Assembly: GCF_004336745.1 (NCBI RefSeq)
Contig: NZ_SJXD01000028.1
Location: forward strand, 124,001-188,000
Source of the DNA: Roseococcus sp. SYP-B2431
GTDB lineage: Bacteria; Pseudomonadota; Alphaproteobacteria; Acetobacterales; Acetobacteraceae
DNA length: 64,000 bases
Direction of reading: 5' to 3'
Shown here: piece after piece, positions 1 through 9,262 of the stretch
Position numbering within the stretch: position 1 is the first letter of the stretch
Layout: the number at the start of each line of letters is the position of its first letter
Program-made: the position numbers and the translations under genes
Notes under the pieces: generated by a model
Seen by the model: only the letters and a program-made list of their open reading frames with translations
Told to the model about the DNA's origin: nothing
Databases searched by the model: none

Positions 1-1115
<1,115 letters not shown>

Positions 1116-1118
1116 GCC

Positions 1119-2036
1119 TCAGCAATGCGGGAGGCGTAGCCCCGCCTCCCGCCACTTCATGCTGACCAGCTTCCCGGTGTTCGACAGGGTGATATAGGCC
1201 GTCCGCCGGTCCGGCCCGCCGAAGCAGATGTTCGTCGGCATGCGCTCGGGCATCTTCACCACGTCGATGATCTTGCCCGCCGGCGTCACCGTCGTGATCT
1301 CGCCCGAGATCAGCGTCGCCACCACGATGTTCCCGGCATCCGTGACCGCCAGGCTGTCCAGCCGCCGGAACTCGGGGAACTGGCACAGCAGCACGCCGCC
1401 ATTGGTGCTCGGCCAGGGGCATTTCCGCAATTGCCCTGGCCCGAGGATGTCGAAGGCCCAGAGCCGCCCCGTCTCGGTCTCGGCCACGTAGAGCTTCTCG
1501 CCGTCCGGGCTGATGCCGATGCCGTTCGCGCCGCCGAAGACGGGAAAGGCCGCCTCCACGATCCGGCTGCCGTCCAGCGCCGCCCAGTAGACGCCGCCAT
1601 GGTCGCGGTCGCGGGCGCGGACCTTGCCCAGGTCGCTGAACCAGAAGCCGCCCTTGCCGTCGAGCTGCAGGTCGTTCGGCCCCTTCAGCATCACCTCGCC
1701 GCAGCGGTCGTAGAGCGTCCGCACCGTGCCGGTGGCGATGTCGATCACCTCGATCCGCCCGTTCGTATAATCTTCCGCCACGCCGTGCGGCCGCAGGATT
1801 TCCGGCTCCTCGTGCCAGGCGAAGCCGCCGTTGTTGCAGAGGATGAGCGTGTTGTCCGGACCGGCCGCCAGCCCGTTCGGCCCGCCGCCCGTCTTCGCGA
1901 CGATGCTGTAGCTCCCATCCGGCGCGACGCGCGAGATGACCTGCTTCTCGATCTCCACCAGCGCGATGGAGCCGTCCGGCAGCGCCACCGGCCCTTCCGG
2001 AAAACGCAGCCCTTCGGCGAGAACTTTGAGGCTCAT
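1119..2036 (-). CDS. SMP-30/gluconolactonase family protein
   Basis: A 305-residue six-bladed beta-propeller of the SMP-30/gluconolaconase/LRE family, whose members are usually metal-dependent lactonases acting on sugar lactones. Family features seen: LRFPEGPVALPDGS at the N terminus (the Glu is a typical metal ligand), GGGPNGLAAGPDNT, KGPNDLQLDGKGGFWFSDLG, and NGIGISPDGEKLYVAET. No signal peptide, so probably cytosolic. It is divergent from hyuB, with about 78 bp between starts, which may mean a joint role with the hydantoinase-like pair, but the substrate cannot be read from sequence. Family call is firm; gluconolactonase as such is only one possibility. Confidence 0.88.
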   Translation of the reverse strand: MSLKVLAEGLRFPEGPVALPDGSIALVEIEKQVISRVAPDGSYSIVAKTGGGPNGLAAGPDNTLILCNNGGFAWHEEPEILRPHGVAEDYTNGRIEVIDIATGTVRTLYDRCGEVMLKGPNDLQLDGKGGFWFSDLGKVRARDRDHGGVYWAALDGSRIVEAAFPVFGGANGIGISPDGEKLYVAETETGRLWAFDILGPGQLRKCPWPSTNGGVLLCQFPEFRRLDSLAVTDAGNIVVATLISGEITTVTPAGKIIDVVKMPERMPTNICFGGPDRRTAYITLSNTGKLVSMKWREAGLRLPHC

Positions 2037-2114
2037 CTTGCAGCACCCTCCCCTTTCTGTTCGGGCGAGGATGCGCCACGCTCCCCATCACGCCAAGATG
2101 GAGATGCCGGTCTG

Positions 2115-3851
2115 ATGGATCCCGTGACGCTTGCCGTGCTTTCCGCGCGCTTCACCGCCATCGTGGAGGAGATGGGCGAGGGGCTGCTCCGGACGGCCTA
2201 TAGCCAGATCCTGAACTCCAGCCGCGACTTCTCCATCGCCGTGACCGACGGCGCCTGCCGGCTGGTGGCGCAGGCGGACCACATCCCCGTGCATGTCGGC
2301 GCCATGCCCTTCGCGGCCAAGGCCGTGGTGGACGCCTTCGGCGAGGACATGAAGCCCGGCGACGTGTTTCTCCTGAACGATCCCTATCACGGCGGCAGCC
2401 ACCTGCCCGATCTGACGATCGTGCTCCCTGTCTTCGACGCTCCGCCGCTGGCGAATTCAGACCCTCGGGCTGCGCCCCCGGATCATCCGCGGCGGGTGCG
2501 CTTCTACAGCGTCGTGCGCGCGCACCAATCCGACATCGGCGGCAATACCCATGGCGGCTACAATCCCGGCGCCACCGAGATCTGGCAGGAAGGGCTGCGC
2601 ATCCCGCCCATCCGGCTCGGCGAGAATTTTTCCATGCGGCCCGATCTCGTCGCGATGCTCGCGCTCAACACGCGCATCAACCGCGACTTCCGGGGCGACC
2701 TCGCGGCCATGCTGGGCGCCGCCAAGCTCGGCGCGAATCGCCTTTCCGCGCTGCTCGGCCAGCATGGCGGCGGAAGCCTGATGGCCGCCGTGGACGCCAT
2801 CCTGGATCTCGCCCATGCGCATACGAAGCGCATCGTCGAATCCTGGCCCGACGGCAAATGGCATGGCGAAGCCTTCCTCGACGACGACGGGCACGACGCG
2901 AGGAACATCGCCATCCGCGCCAGCTGCACCAAGCAGGGCGGCACGCTGACGGTCGATCTGTCGGAGAGCGACGACCAGGTTCTGGGCATCGTGAACTCCT
3001 CCTATCCGAACATGTTCTCAGCCGTCTGCATGGCCTTCGCCTATCTGCTCGACCCCGAGGTGGCGAAGAACGAGGGCGCTTTCCGCGCGCTGCGCGTCAT
3101 CGCGCGCGAAGGCAGCATCGTCTGGGCGCGCGAGGGCGCGGCCGTCACGCTCTGCACCAGCCATTGCAGCAACGAGATCGTGGAAGCCATCATGCGCGCC
3201 ATGGAGAATTGCTGCCCCGAACGCGCCGTGGGCGGCTGGGGAAGGCGCTTCCGCATCGCCATCACGGGCAAGGATGCGCGCCGGCCGGACCGCAAGTTCG
3301 TGTGGCACCTCTTCCACGCGCGGCCGGGCGGCGGCGGGCACGCGAAGGGCGACGGCTGGTCCACGGCGGGCGAGTGGCACTCGGCCGGCGGGCTGAAATT
3401 CGGCAGCGTCGAGATGGCCGAGGCGCGCTTCCCGCTGCATTTCCGCAAGCACGAGTTCCTGGGCGGCACGGCGGGCGCCGGCCAGTATCGCGGCGGCCAC
3501 GGCGCCGAGCTCGAGCTGGTCGTGGAAAGCGACGGCCCCTCGCGCGGCAATACCGCCGGCGACGGCGCCTTCCACGGCAGCGCCGGCATCGCAGGCGGAC
3601 GGGATTCCGCGCCGCACCGCTATGCGCTCCGCAAGGCCGACGGCAGCGAGCGCGTGCTGCGCACCAAGGAGGTCGGCATCGGCATCGAATCCGGCGAGGT
3701 GATCCACGTCCGCTCCGCTGGCGGCGGCGGCTGGGGCGATCCGGCGAAGCGCGATCCCGCCCTCATCGCGCGCGATACCGAAGAAGGGCTTTCCGACCCG
3801 CCGATTCACGCTAAGGGCGAAGTGGCCCGAAGCGATCGGGGGGAGGCCTGA
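2115..3851 (+). CDS. hyuB: Hydantoinase B/oxoprolinase family protein
   Basis: A 578-residue HyuB subunit, partner of the ATP-dependent HyuA that follows by one base. Families with this pair include N-methylhydantoinase, 5-oxoprolinase and acetone carboxylase, all using ATP to activate an amide or carbonyl substrate. The start at the ATG giving MDPVTLAVLSARFTAIVEEM is chosen because this is the family's conserved N terminus; the frame stays open for another 680 bases upstream, but that part is antisense to the lactonase gene. Conserved blocks include MGEGLLRTAYS, NDPYHGGSHLPD, and the C-terminal GGGGWGDPAKRDP. Substrate cannot be assigned from sequence. Confidence 0.92.
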   Translation: MDPVTLAVLSARFTAIVEEMGEGLLRTAYSQILNSSRDFSIAVTDGACRLVAQADHIPVHVGAMPFAAKAVVDAFGEDMKPGDVFLLNDPYHGGSHLPDLTIVLPVFDAPPLANSDPRAAPPDHPRRVRFYSVVRAHQSDIGGNTHGGYNPGATEIWQEGLRIPPIRLGENFSMRPDLVAMLALNTRINRDFRGDLAAMLGAAKLGANRLSALLGQHGGGSLMAAVDAILDLAHAHTKRIVESWPDGKWHGEAFLDDDGHDARNIAIRASCTKQGGTLTVDLSESDDQVLGIVNSSYPNMFSAVCMAFAYLLDPEVAKNEGAFRALRVIAREGSIVWAREGAAVTLCTSHCSNEIVEAIMRAMENCCPERAVGGWGRRFRIAITGKDARRPDRKFVWHLFHARPGGGGHAKGDGWSTAGEWHSAGGLKFGSVEMAEARFPLHFRKHEFLGGTAGAGQYRGGHGAELELVVESDGPSRGNTAGDGAFHGSAGIAGGRDSAPHRYALRKADGSERVLRTKEVGIGIESGEVIHVRSAGGGGWGDPAKRDPALIARDTEEGLSDPPIHAKGEVARSDRGEA

Positions 3852-3852
3852 C

Positions 3853-5889
3853 ATGCGCTACACCATCGGCGTCGATGTCGGCGGCACCTTCACCGACGTG
3901 GTCGGCGTGGATGCCGAGGGCCGGGAATATCTGGCCAAGGCCGCCAGCACCCCCCACGACCAGAGCGAGGGCGTGCTCGACGGGTTGGCCAACCTGGCCG
4001 CCGCCATCGGCCTCACCCTGACCGAGCTGCTGGAGACGACGACCCGCATCGTCCACGGCACCACCGTCGCCACCAATGCGCTGCTGGAGCGGCGCGGCGC
4101 GCGCACGGCCATGCTCACCACCGAGGGCCATCGCGACGTCACCGCCATGCGCGAGGGGCTGAAGCCCGCGCGCTACGACCTGCGCCTGCCGCAGCCGCCT
4201 GCCTTGGTGCCGCGCCAGCTTCGCCTGCCGGTGCGCGAGCGCCTGCGTCCCGATGGCAGCGTGGAGATCCCGCTGGACGCCGCGAGCCTGGAAGCCGCCA
4301 TCGCGACGCTGCGCGCGCAGCAGGTGGAATCGGTCGCGATCTGCTTCCTCCACTCCTGGGCCGCGCCGAAGCACGAGCACGCCGCCGCCGAGGCCGTGCG
4401 CGCCGCGCTGCCGGGCGTCTTCGTCACCTGCTCGGCCGATGTGCTGCCGCAGATCAAGGAATTCGAGCGCTTCTCCACGACGGCGGTGAACGCCTATGTC
4501 GGCCCCGTCGTCTCGCGCTACCTGACACGGCTCGAATCCCGCCTGCGCGAGGCGGGCTACACCCAGCCCGTCTTCGTCATCCTCTCGCATGGCGGCATGG
4601 CGCCCATCCACGAGGCCGCGCGCCTCGCCGTCGGCACCGCGCTGTCCGGCCCGGCGGGCGGCGTTTCGGCGGCGCTCGCGCTGTCGCGGCGGGGAATGGG
4701 CGAGCAACTCGTCACGCTCGACATGGGCGGCACCTCCACCGACATCGCGCTCATCCAGGACGGCGCGGCGACGCTGGGCCGTGGACGCGAGGTCGGCGGC
4801 GAGCGCATCGCGCTGGACAGCCTGGACATCATCACGCTGGGTGCCGGCGGCGGCTCCATCGCGCATCTGGGCAGCGGCGGCACGCTGGAAGTCGGCCCGC
4901 AATCCGCCGGCGCGCGGCCGGGCCCGGCCTGCTACGGAAACGGCGGCACCGAGCCGACCGTGACGGATGCGAATCTCGCGCTCGGCTATCTCGACGCCAC
5001 GCGCTTCCTCGGCGGCACGCGCCTGCTCGACGTGGCCGCGACCGAGCGCGCCATGGCGACGCTGGCAGCAAAGCTGGGCATCACGCCCGAGGCGACCGCG
5101 CTCGGCATCTATCGCCTGGTGAATGCGCGCATGGCCGATGGCGTGCGCGTGGCCACCGTCCGGCGCGGCGTCGATCCGCGCGGCGCCACGCTGCTCGCCT
5201 TCGGCGGCGCGGCGGGCCTGCATGCGAGCGCCGTGGCGCGCGATCTCGGCATGGCGCGCATCGCCGTTCCGCTCTTCGCCGCCGGGCTTTCCGCCTGGGG
5301 CATGCTGCAGACCGAGCTGCGCCACGAGATCGCCCGCAGCGTCGTCAGCGCCGAGGCCATGCCGGGCGACGCCTCGCTGGCCGCTCTCTTCGAAGGGCTG
5401 GAGTCCGAGGCCCGCACCCAGCTCGCGCAATGGTTCCAGGGCGAGGTCGCAGCCCATCGCGCCGCCGACCTGCGCTATGGCGAGCAGGTCTTCGAGATCA
5501 CCGTGAACCTGGACGGCGTGACACCCGACCGCGCGGGCCTGCGCGCGGCCTTCCACGCCCGCCACCGCGCCCTCTTCACCTACGACCTGCCCGAGGAGGA
5601 GGTGGTGCTCGTCACCGCGCGCGCGGCCGCCTCCGGCCTGCTGCCGGCGCTGCCGGTCAGGCCCGCCGGCGCGCCAGGCCCGGCCGATCCGCTCGGCACG
5701 CGCCGCGCCCTGCTGGAGACGGGCTGGACGGAGCTGCCGGTCTTCGCCTTCGACGCGCTCGCGGCGGAACAGGCGATCGCCGGCCCGGCCATCATCGAAT
5801 CCGCGACCACGACCGTGCTGCTGCTGCCCGGCGACGTTGCGCGGATGGATGCGGGCGGGTGGCTCGCGATCGACGTTCCGCAAGGCTGA
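3853..5889 (+). CDS. hyuA: Hydantoinase/oxoprolinase family protein, subunit A
   Basis: A 678-residue HyuA subunit with an ASKHA-type ATPase fold. Residues 6-15 read GVDVGGTFTD, the phosphate-binding signature; IVHGTTVATNALLERRG, LDMGGTSTDIALI and GAGGGSIAHL follow in family order. It forms the ATP-binding half of the HyuAB enzyme and is translationally coupled to hyuB (one base between genes). The annotated length matches N-methylhydantoinase/acetophenone carboxylase alpha subunits. Substrate specificity is open: 5-oxoproline, hydantoins or a ketone are all possible. Confidence 0.93.
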   Translation: MRYTIGVDVGGTFTDVVGVDAEGREYLAKAASTPHDQSEGVLDGLANLAAAIGLTLTELLETTTRIVHGTTVATNALLERRGARTAMLTTEGHRDVTAMREGLKPARYDLRLPQPPALVPRQLRLPVRERLRPDGSVEIPLDAASLEAAIATLRAQQVESVAICFLHSWAAPKHEHAAAEAVRAALPGVFVTCSADVLPQIKEFERFSTTAVNAYVGPVVSRYLTRLESRLREAGYTQPVFVILSHGGMAPIHEAARLAVGTALSGPAGGVSAALALSRRGMGEQLVTLDMGGTSTDIALIQDGAATLGRGREVGGERIALDSLDIITLGAGGGSIAHLGSGGTLEVGPQSAGARPGPACYGNGGTEPTVTDANLALGYLDATRFLGGTRLLDVAATERAMATLAAKLGITPEATALGIYRLVNARMADGVRVATVRRGVDPRGATLLAFGGAAGLHASAVARDLGMARIAVPLFAAGLSAWGMLQTELRHEIARSVVSAEAMPGDASLAALFEGLESEARTQLAQWFQGEVAAHRAADLRYGEQVFEITVNLDGVTPDRAGLRAAFHARHRALFTYDLPEEEVVLVTARAAASGLLPALPVRPAGAPGPADPLGTRRALLETGWTELPVFAFDALAAEQAIAGPAIIESATTTVLLLPGDVARMDAGGWLAIDVPQG

Positions 5890-6015
5890 GAGCCGCCCTC
5901 GGAGGGCATGGCGGGGTTTCCTTCCCTGCGTTGGCGGAATGCCCCTGACGGCCATATGTGTATCTACACGAGACGGCCAAACCCGACCGCCGCGTTTGAA
6001 ACGGGAACAATCGTC

Positions 6016-6279
6016 ATGATCCGCAATCTCCTCCTCGCGACCGCCTTCTCCGGCCTTTCCACGCTGGCCCTGGCGCAGTCGAACCCGCATTTCGTCGGCG
6101 AGGGCAACAACCCCCATGTCGCCTACGACGCGCCGACGCCCAATATCGTGGGCAGCGCCGACGCCTTCGTGAGCGGCGGCCCGGACTCGGTGCACTACGA
6201 GACGCGGCAGGTCTTCCGCACGCAGGCTCCGTCCGTCGCGCGGAATCCGGCGCAGATCGTGGTCGACAGCAGCAACTGA
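6016..6279 (+). CDS. Small exported protein of unknown function
   Basis: An 87-residue protein starting MIRNLLLATAFSGLSTLALA, a clear Sec signal peptide with probable cleavage after ALA before QSNPHF. The mature part is about 66 residues, rich in Asn, Pro, Val and Ser, without cysteines or a recognised domain. The frame is open for 36 codons upstream, but the start at 6016 is preferred because it begins exactly at the signal peptide. It ends just before a hairpin terminator shared with the convergent azlC. Function unknown; presumably periplasmic. Confidence 0.7.
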   Translation: MIRNLLLATAFSGLSTLALAQSNPHFVGEGNNPHVAYDAPTPNIVGSADAFVSGGPDSVHYETRQVFRTQAPSVARNPAQIVVDSSN

Positions 6280-6304
6280 GGCTGCGGCCACCACGGATGG
6301 CCGG

Positions 6305-6336
6305 AAGGGCCGGCGGGGCAACCCGCCCGGCCCTTT
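6305..6336 (+). terminator. Bidirectional hairpin between convergent genes
   Basis: A G/C stem of about 11-12 pairs with one bulged base and a GCAA tetraloop lies between the stop of the small exported protein and the stop of azlC. It is followed by TTT on the plus strand, and by TT a few bases out on the other. It is well placed to terminate both transcripts, although the U-tracts are short. Confidence 0.6.
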
Positions 6337-6340
6337 CCGT

Positions 6341-7051
6341 TCAGGAGGGGCGCCGCATGTCCCGCCAGGCGCCGGCCGCGCCGCCCAGGATCGCGCCGGC
6401 CAGCACCGGCCAGGGCTGCCCGAGCCCCAGCCCCTGCGACACCGCCAGCGCCGCCACGGCGGCGACGCCCCAGGGCAGGATCTCCAGCCGCCCGCGCCAG
6501 AGCGGCACCATCAGCGCGATGAGGGTGGCGAGGCTCGCGAAGAAGATCGGATGGCCCGGCGGCAGCGCGATCATGCCCGCGAAGGCATAGCCGGCGGCGC
6601 AGAAGAAGACCCAGAATCCCCAGAAGGTCAGCCCGACGCCGAGCAGCAGCCCCGCGTCGCGCCCACCCGCCCGCTGGTCCGCGATGGCAATGGCGAAGCT
6701 GTTGTCCACCAGCGTCGCCAGCGTGCCCCAGAGCTTCCAGCCGCGCAGCTTGTCGAGCCAGGGCGCCAGCGCCGCGCCCATGGGAGCCAGGCGCAGGTTG
6801 ATGATGAAGCAGGCCAGCGTGGCGGCGAAAACCGGCGCCGGGTCGGCCCAGACCTGCAGCGCCACCAGCTGGCTCGTGCCGGCGAAGACCGCGGCGGACA
6901 TGAGGACGGTTTCCAGGAACGAGAGGCCCTGCGCGTCGGAGATGACGCCGATGATGAGGCCAAAGGGCAGCACCGCCGGGATCATGGGCAGGGCGATCCG
7001 CACGCCCCGCATCACGCCCTTGCGCGTGAAGACGACCCGAGATCCGCTCAT
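6341..7051 (-). CDS. azlC: AzlC family branched-chain amino acid exporter subunit
   Basis: A 236-residue multi-spanning inner membrane protein of the AzlC family (large subunit of branched-chain amino acid exporters). Sequence begins MSGSRVVFTRKGVMRGVRIA and shows the family block PAVLPFGLIIGVISDAQGLS followed by GTSQLVALQ. The start was placed at 7051, giving an ATGA overlap with recX upstream; the longer open frame reads into recX. The usual small partner AzlD is not found downstream, where the gene is convergent with the exported protein, so its partner must be elsewhere or absent. It is the last gene of an Rrf2-RecX-AzlC operon. Confidence 0.88.
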   Translation of the reverse strand: MSGSRVVFTRKGVMRGVRIALPMIPAVLPFGLIIGVISDAQGLSFLETVLMSAAVFAGTSQLVALQVWADPAPVFAATLACFIINLRLAPMGAALAPWLDKLRGWKLWGTLATLVDNSFAIAIADQRAGGRDAGLLLGVGLTFWGFWVFFCAAGYAFAGMIALPPGHPIFFASLATLIALMVPLWRGRLEILPWGVAAVAALAVSQGLGLGQPWPVLAGAILGGAAGAWRDMRRPS

Positions 7052-7611
7052 GGCCGCGCCGCCAGCACGTCCTCGGCCTCGGCGCGGGCGAGCCGCAGGG
7101 CGCGCCGCGCCACCTCGCCGTCGAAGCCCGCCCGCGCCAGGCTCGCCAGCCACTTCCGGCGGATCGCCGGATCGGGCTCGCCCGCCGCGAAGGCACCCAT
7201 GCGGCGCTTACGGCAGAGGATCACGGCGGCGGTCAGCTCGTCCGGCACGTCCTCCTGGCCGAGGGCGGCGCGGGCCGTCTCGCCGGCCACGCCCTTGGCC
7301 GCGAGATGCGCCAGCGTGGCCCGCGCCGAGCGACCGCTGCCCAGCAGCCGCCGCGCCCGGGCCTTGGCAAAGCCGGCATCGTCCACCGCGCCGGCCTGGA
7401 CCAGCCGCGCCGCGATGACGGCGGCGCGGGCATTCGCGGCGGCGACCTCGGCGGCGACGGACTCCGCGTCCTGCCCGGCCGCCTCGGCATCGCGCGCCCA
7501 GCGGCGGATGCGGTTGCCGAGCACGCGGCGCAGCCCGGCCTCGGTCGCGGCGAAGCGCGCGAGATGCGCGAGGGCCGCGTTGCGCAGGGAGGATTCGGTG
7601 ATCCTGGGCAT
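7048..7611 (-). CDS. recX: RecX family regulatory protein
   Basis: A 187-residue helical protein of the RecX family, which bind RecA filaments and modulate recombinase activity. Three-helix repeats are visible: LVQAGAVDDAGFAKARARR followed by RSARATLAHLAAKGV and the C-terminal RRKWLASLARAGFDGEVARRA. The order (lead helix, 'D-x-x-F' helix, Arg-rich helix) is typical. It is not next to recA here. It lies 34 bp downstream of an Rrf2 regulator and overlaps azlC by the ATGA tetranucleotide, so translation of the two is coupled. Confidence 0.82.
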   Translation of the reverse strand: MPRITESSLRNAALAHLARFAATEAGLRRVLGNRIRRWARDAEAAGQDAESVAAEVAAANARAAVIAARLVQAGAVDDAGFAKARARRLLGSGRSARATLAHLAAKGVAGETARAALGQEDVPDELTAAVILCRKRRMGAFAAGEPDPAIRRKWLASLARAGFDGEVARRALRLARAEAEDVLAARP

Positions 7612-7645
7612 CAGGCCCCTCGCATGCTGCGCGCCCAGGACATCG

Positions 7646-8092
7646 TCAGATCACGAAGTGCAGCGGCTCCGAGACCGGGCGGCGCAGCCCGGCGGCGGCG
7701 GCACGCTTCAGCAGTTCCTCGAGCGTGATGGATTGCAGCTTCTTCTCCACCGCCCCGTCCAGCTCGTTCCAGAGCGGCGCCGTCACCAGCGTGGCGAGCT
7801 TGCCGGGCGGGGCCTCCGCCGTCTCGTCCTCGGTCACGGCCGCGACGATCTCGGCCAGCCTCACCTCGCGCGGGGCGCGGGCCATGCGGTAGCCGCCGCG
7901 CGGCCCGCGCACGCTGTCCAGCAGGCCCGAGCGCACCAGCGCCTGGAGCAGCGGCTCGATCCCGCGCCGCGCGGCGTTCAGCCGCTCGGCGATGTCGGCC
8001 GCGCCCGTCACCTCGCTGCCGCGCCCCGCGTGGAAGGCGATATCGAGCGCGATGTCGAGCGCGAGCAAAGCGCGGTCCCGCCGGAGCAGCAT
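7646..8092 (-). CDS. Rrf2 family transcriptional regulator without Fe-S cysteines
   Basis: A 148-residue Rrf2-type winged helix regulator, start MLLRRDRALLALDIALDIAF; the frame extends 24 codons further upstream but into the divergent promoter. The wing signature VRGPRGGYRMAR is present. No cysteine occurs anywhere in the protein, so it cannot hold an IscR/NsrR-type cluster and resembles the cysteine-metabolism repressor CymR in this respect. Its divergent neighbour is cysteine synthase, which supports a role in sensing cysteine or O-acetylserine status (inference). It heads the operon with recX and azlC. Confidence 0.85.
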   Translation of the reverse strand: MLLRRDRALLALDIALDIAFHAGRGSEVTGAADIAERLNAARRGIEPLLQALVRSGLLDSVRGPRGGYRMARAPREVRLAEIVAAVTEDETAEAPPGKLATLVTAPLWNELDGAVEKKLQSITLEELLKRAAAAGLRRPVSEPLHFVI

Positions 8093-8104
8093 GATGGAAA
8101 ATCT

Positions 8105-8145
8105 CCCGCCGTTTCGCGTGAAATCTGGCGGGTCCGGCGTGAAAT
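8105..8145. promoter_or_regulatory. Probable Rrf2 operator between divergent regulator and cysK
   Basis: In the 103-bp divergent spacer there is an inverted repeat CCCGCC (8105-8110) / GGCGGG (8127-8132), and a direct repeat GCGTGAAAT at 8116-8124 and 8137-8145. The direct copies are 21 bp apart, two helical turns. Position and symmetry suit an operator controlling both directions. Assignment to the Rrf2 protein is inferred from adjacency only. Confidence 0.4.
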
Positions 8146-8195
8146 TCCAAGCCACCTCTCGCAACGGATCGCGATTTTCGTGCTACCGGAAAGGG

Positions 8196-9170
8196 ATGGA
8201 CGCCGAATCACCCTCCGATGCTCCTGGGGCGGGCCAGGGCCTGCATGCCAGCATCCTCTCCACCATCGGCCATACGCCGGTGGTGCTGCTGCCCCGCCTC
8301 ATGGCGGAAGAGAAGCTGCCCGCGCGCCTGGCGCTCAAGCTGGAGTTCTTCAACCCGGGCGGCTCGGTGAAGGACCGCATCGGCCTCTCGATGGTCGAGG
8401 CCGCGGAGGCCGCCGGCATCATCGCGCCCGGCCGCTCCACCATCATCGAGCCGACCTCGGGCAATACCGGCATCGCGCTGGCGCTGGTGGCGGCGGCCAA
8501 GGGCTACCGGCTGATCGTCGTCATGCCCGACGCCGCCTCGATCGAGCGCCGCAGGATGCTGAAGCTGCTCGGCGCGGAGCTGGAGCTCACGCCCGGCAAG
8601 AAGGGCATGGCCGCCGCCATCGCCCGCGCCGAGGAGATCCTGGCCGCCACGCCCGGCGCCTGGATCGCCCGGCAGTTCGACAATCCCGCGAACCCGGACA
8701 TCCACGCCCGCACCACGGCCGAGGAGATCTGGCGCGACACCGCCGGCGAGGCCGATGTGGTGGTCGGCGGCATCGGCACGGGCGGCACGCTGACCGGCGT
8801 GGCCCGCGCGCTGAAGCCGCGCAAGCCGGGGCTGCGGGTGATCGGCGTGGAGCCGGCTGAATCGGCCGTGCTGAATGGCGACGAGCCGGGGCCGCACCTC
8901 ATCCAGGGCATCGGCGCGGGCTTCCGGCCCGGCGTGCTGGAGCTCGAGAGCCTCGACGGCGTGGAGCGGGTGGCCGAGCGCGACGCCTTCGCCGCCGCCC
9001 GCGCCGTGGCGAAGCTCGACGGGGTGCCGGTCGGCATCTCCACCGGGGCGGTGCTGGCCGCGATGATGCGGATCGCGCGGCAGCCGGGGATGGAGGGCCG
9101 GCTGATCGTCGGCATCGCCGCCTCCTTCGCCGAGCGGTATCTCTCGACGGACCTCTTCGAGGGGCTGTAG
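8196..9170 (+). CDS. cysK: Cysteine synthase (O-acetylserine sulfhydrylase)
   Basis: A 324-residue PLP enzyme making cysteine from O-acetylserine and sulfide. Lys59 in the motif NPGGSVKDR binds PLP; EPTSGNTGIALALVAAAKGY (substrate loop) and the phosphate-binding GIGTGGTLTGVAR follow. The start at 8196 has a purine-rich ribosome site (GGAAAGGG) directly upstream; a longer open frame would run through the divergent promoter and into rrf2. A roughly 15-residue N-terminal extension precedes the family start. CysK and CysM are hard to separate by eye. Confidence 0.93.
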   Translation: MDAESPSDAPGAGQGLHASILSTIGHTPVVLLPRLMAEEKLPARLALKLEFFNPGGSVKDRIGLSMVEAAEAAGIIAPGRSTIIEPTSGNTGIALALVAAAKGYRLIVVMPDAASIERRRMLKLLGAELELTPGKKGMAAAIARAEEILAATPGAWIARQFDNPANPDIHARTTAEEIWRDTAGEADVVVGGIGTGGTLTGVARALKPRKPGLRVIGVEPAESAVLNGDEPGPHLIQGIGAGFRPGVLELESLDGVERVAERDAFAAARAVAKLDGVPVGISTGAVLAAMMRIARQPGMEGRLIVGIAASFAERYLSTDLFEGL

Positions 9171-9262
9171 CCGGCCGGATCGCGAGGTGGCGAAGCCCTT
9201 CGCGCCCTGCTATCCTGCGGCACCCCCCGGCTGCTCTCCCTCCCCCCTGAGGTCTGGCCGAC

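Noticed and set aside
1431-2114. Long N-terminal extension of hyuB
   Set aside because: It is antisense to the SMP-30-like gene, and the conserved HyuB N terminus starts at 2115.
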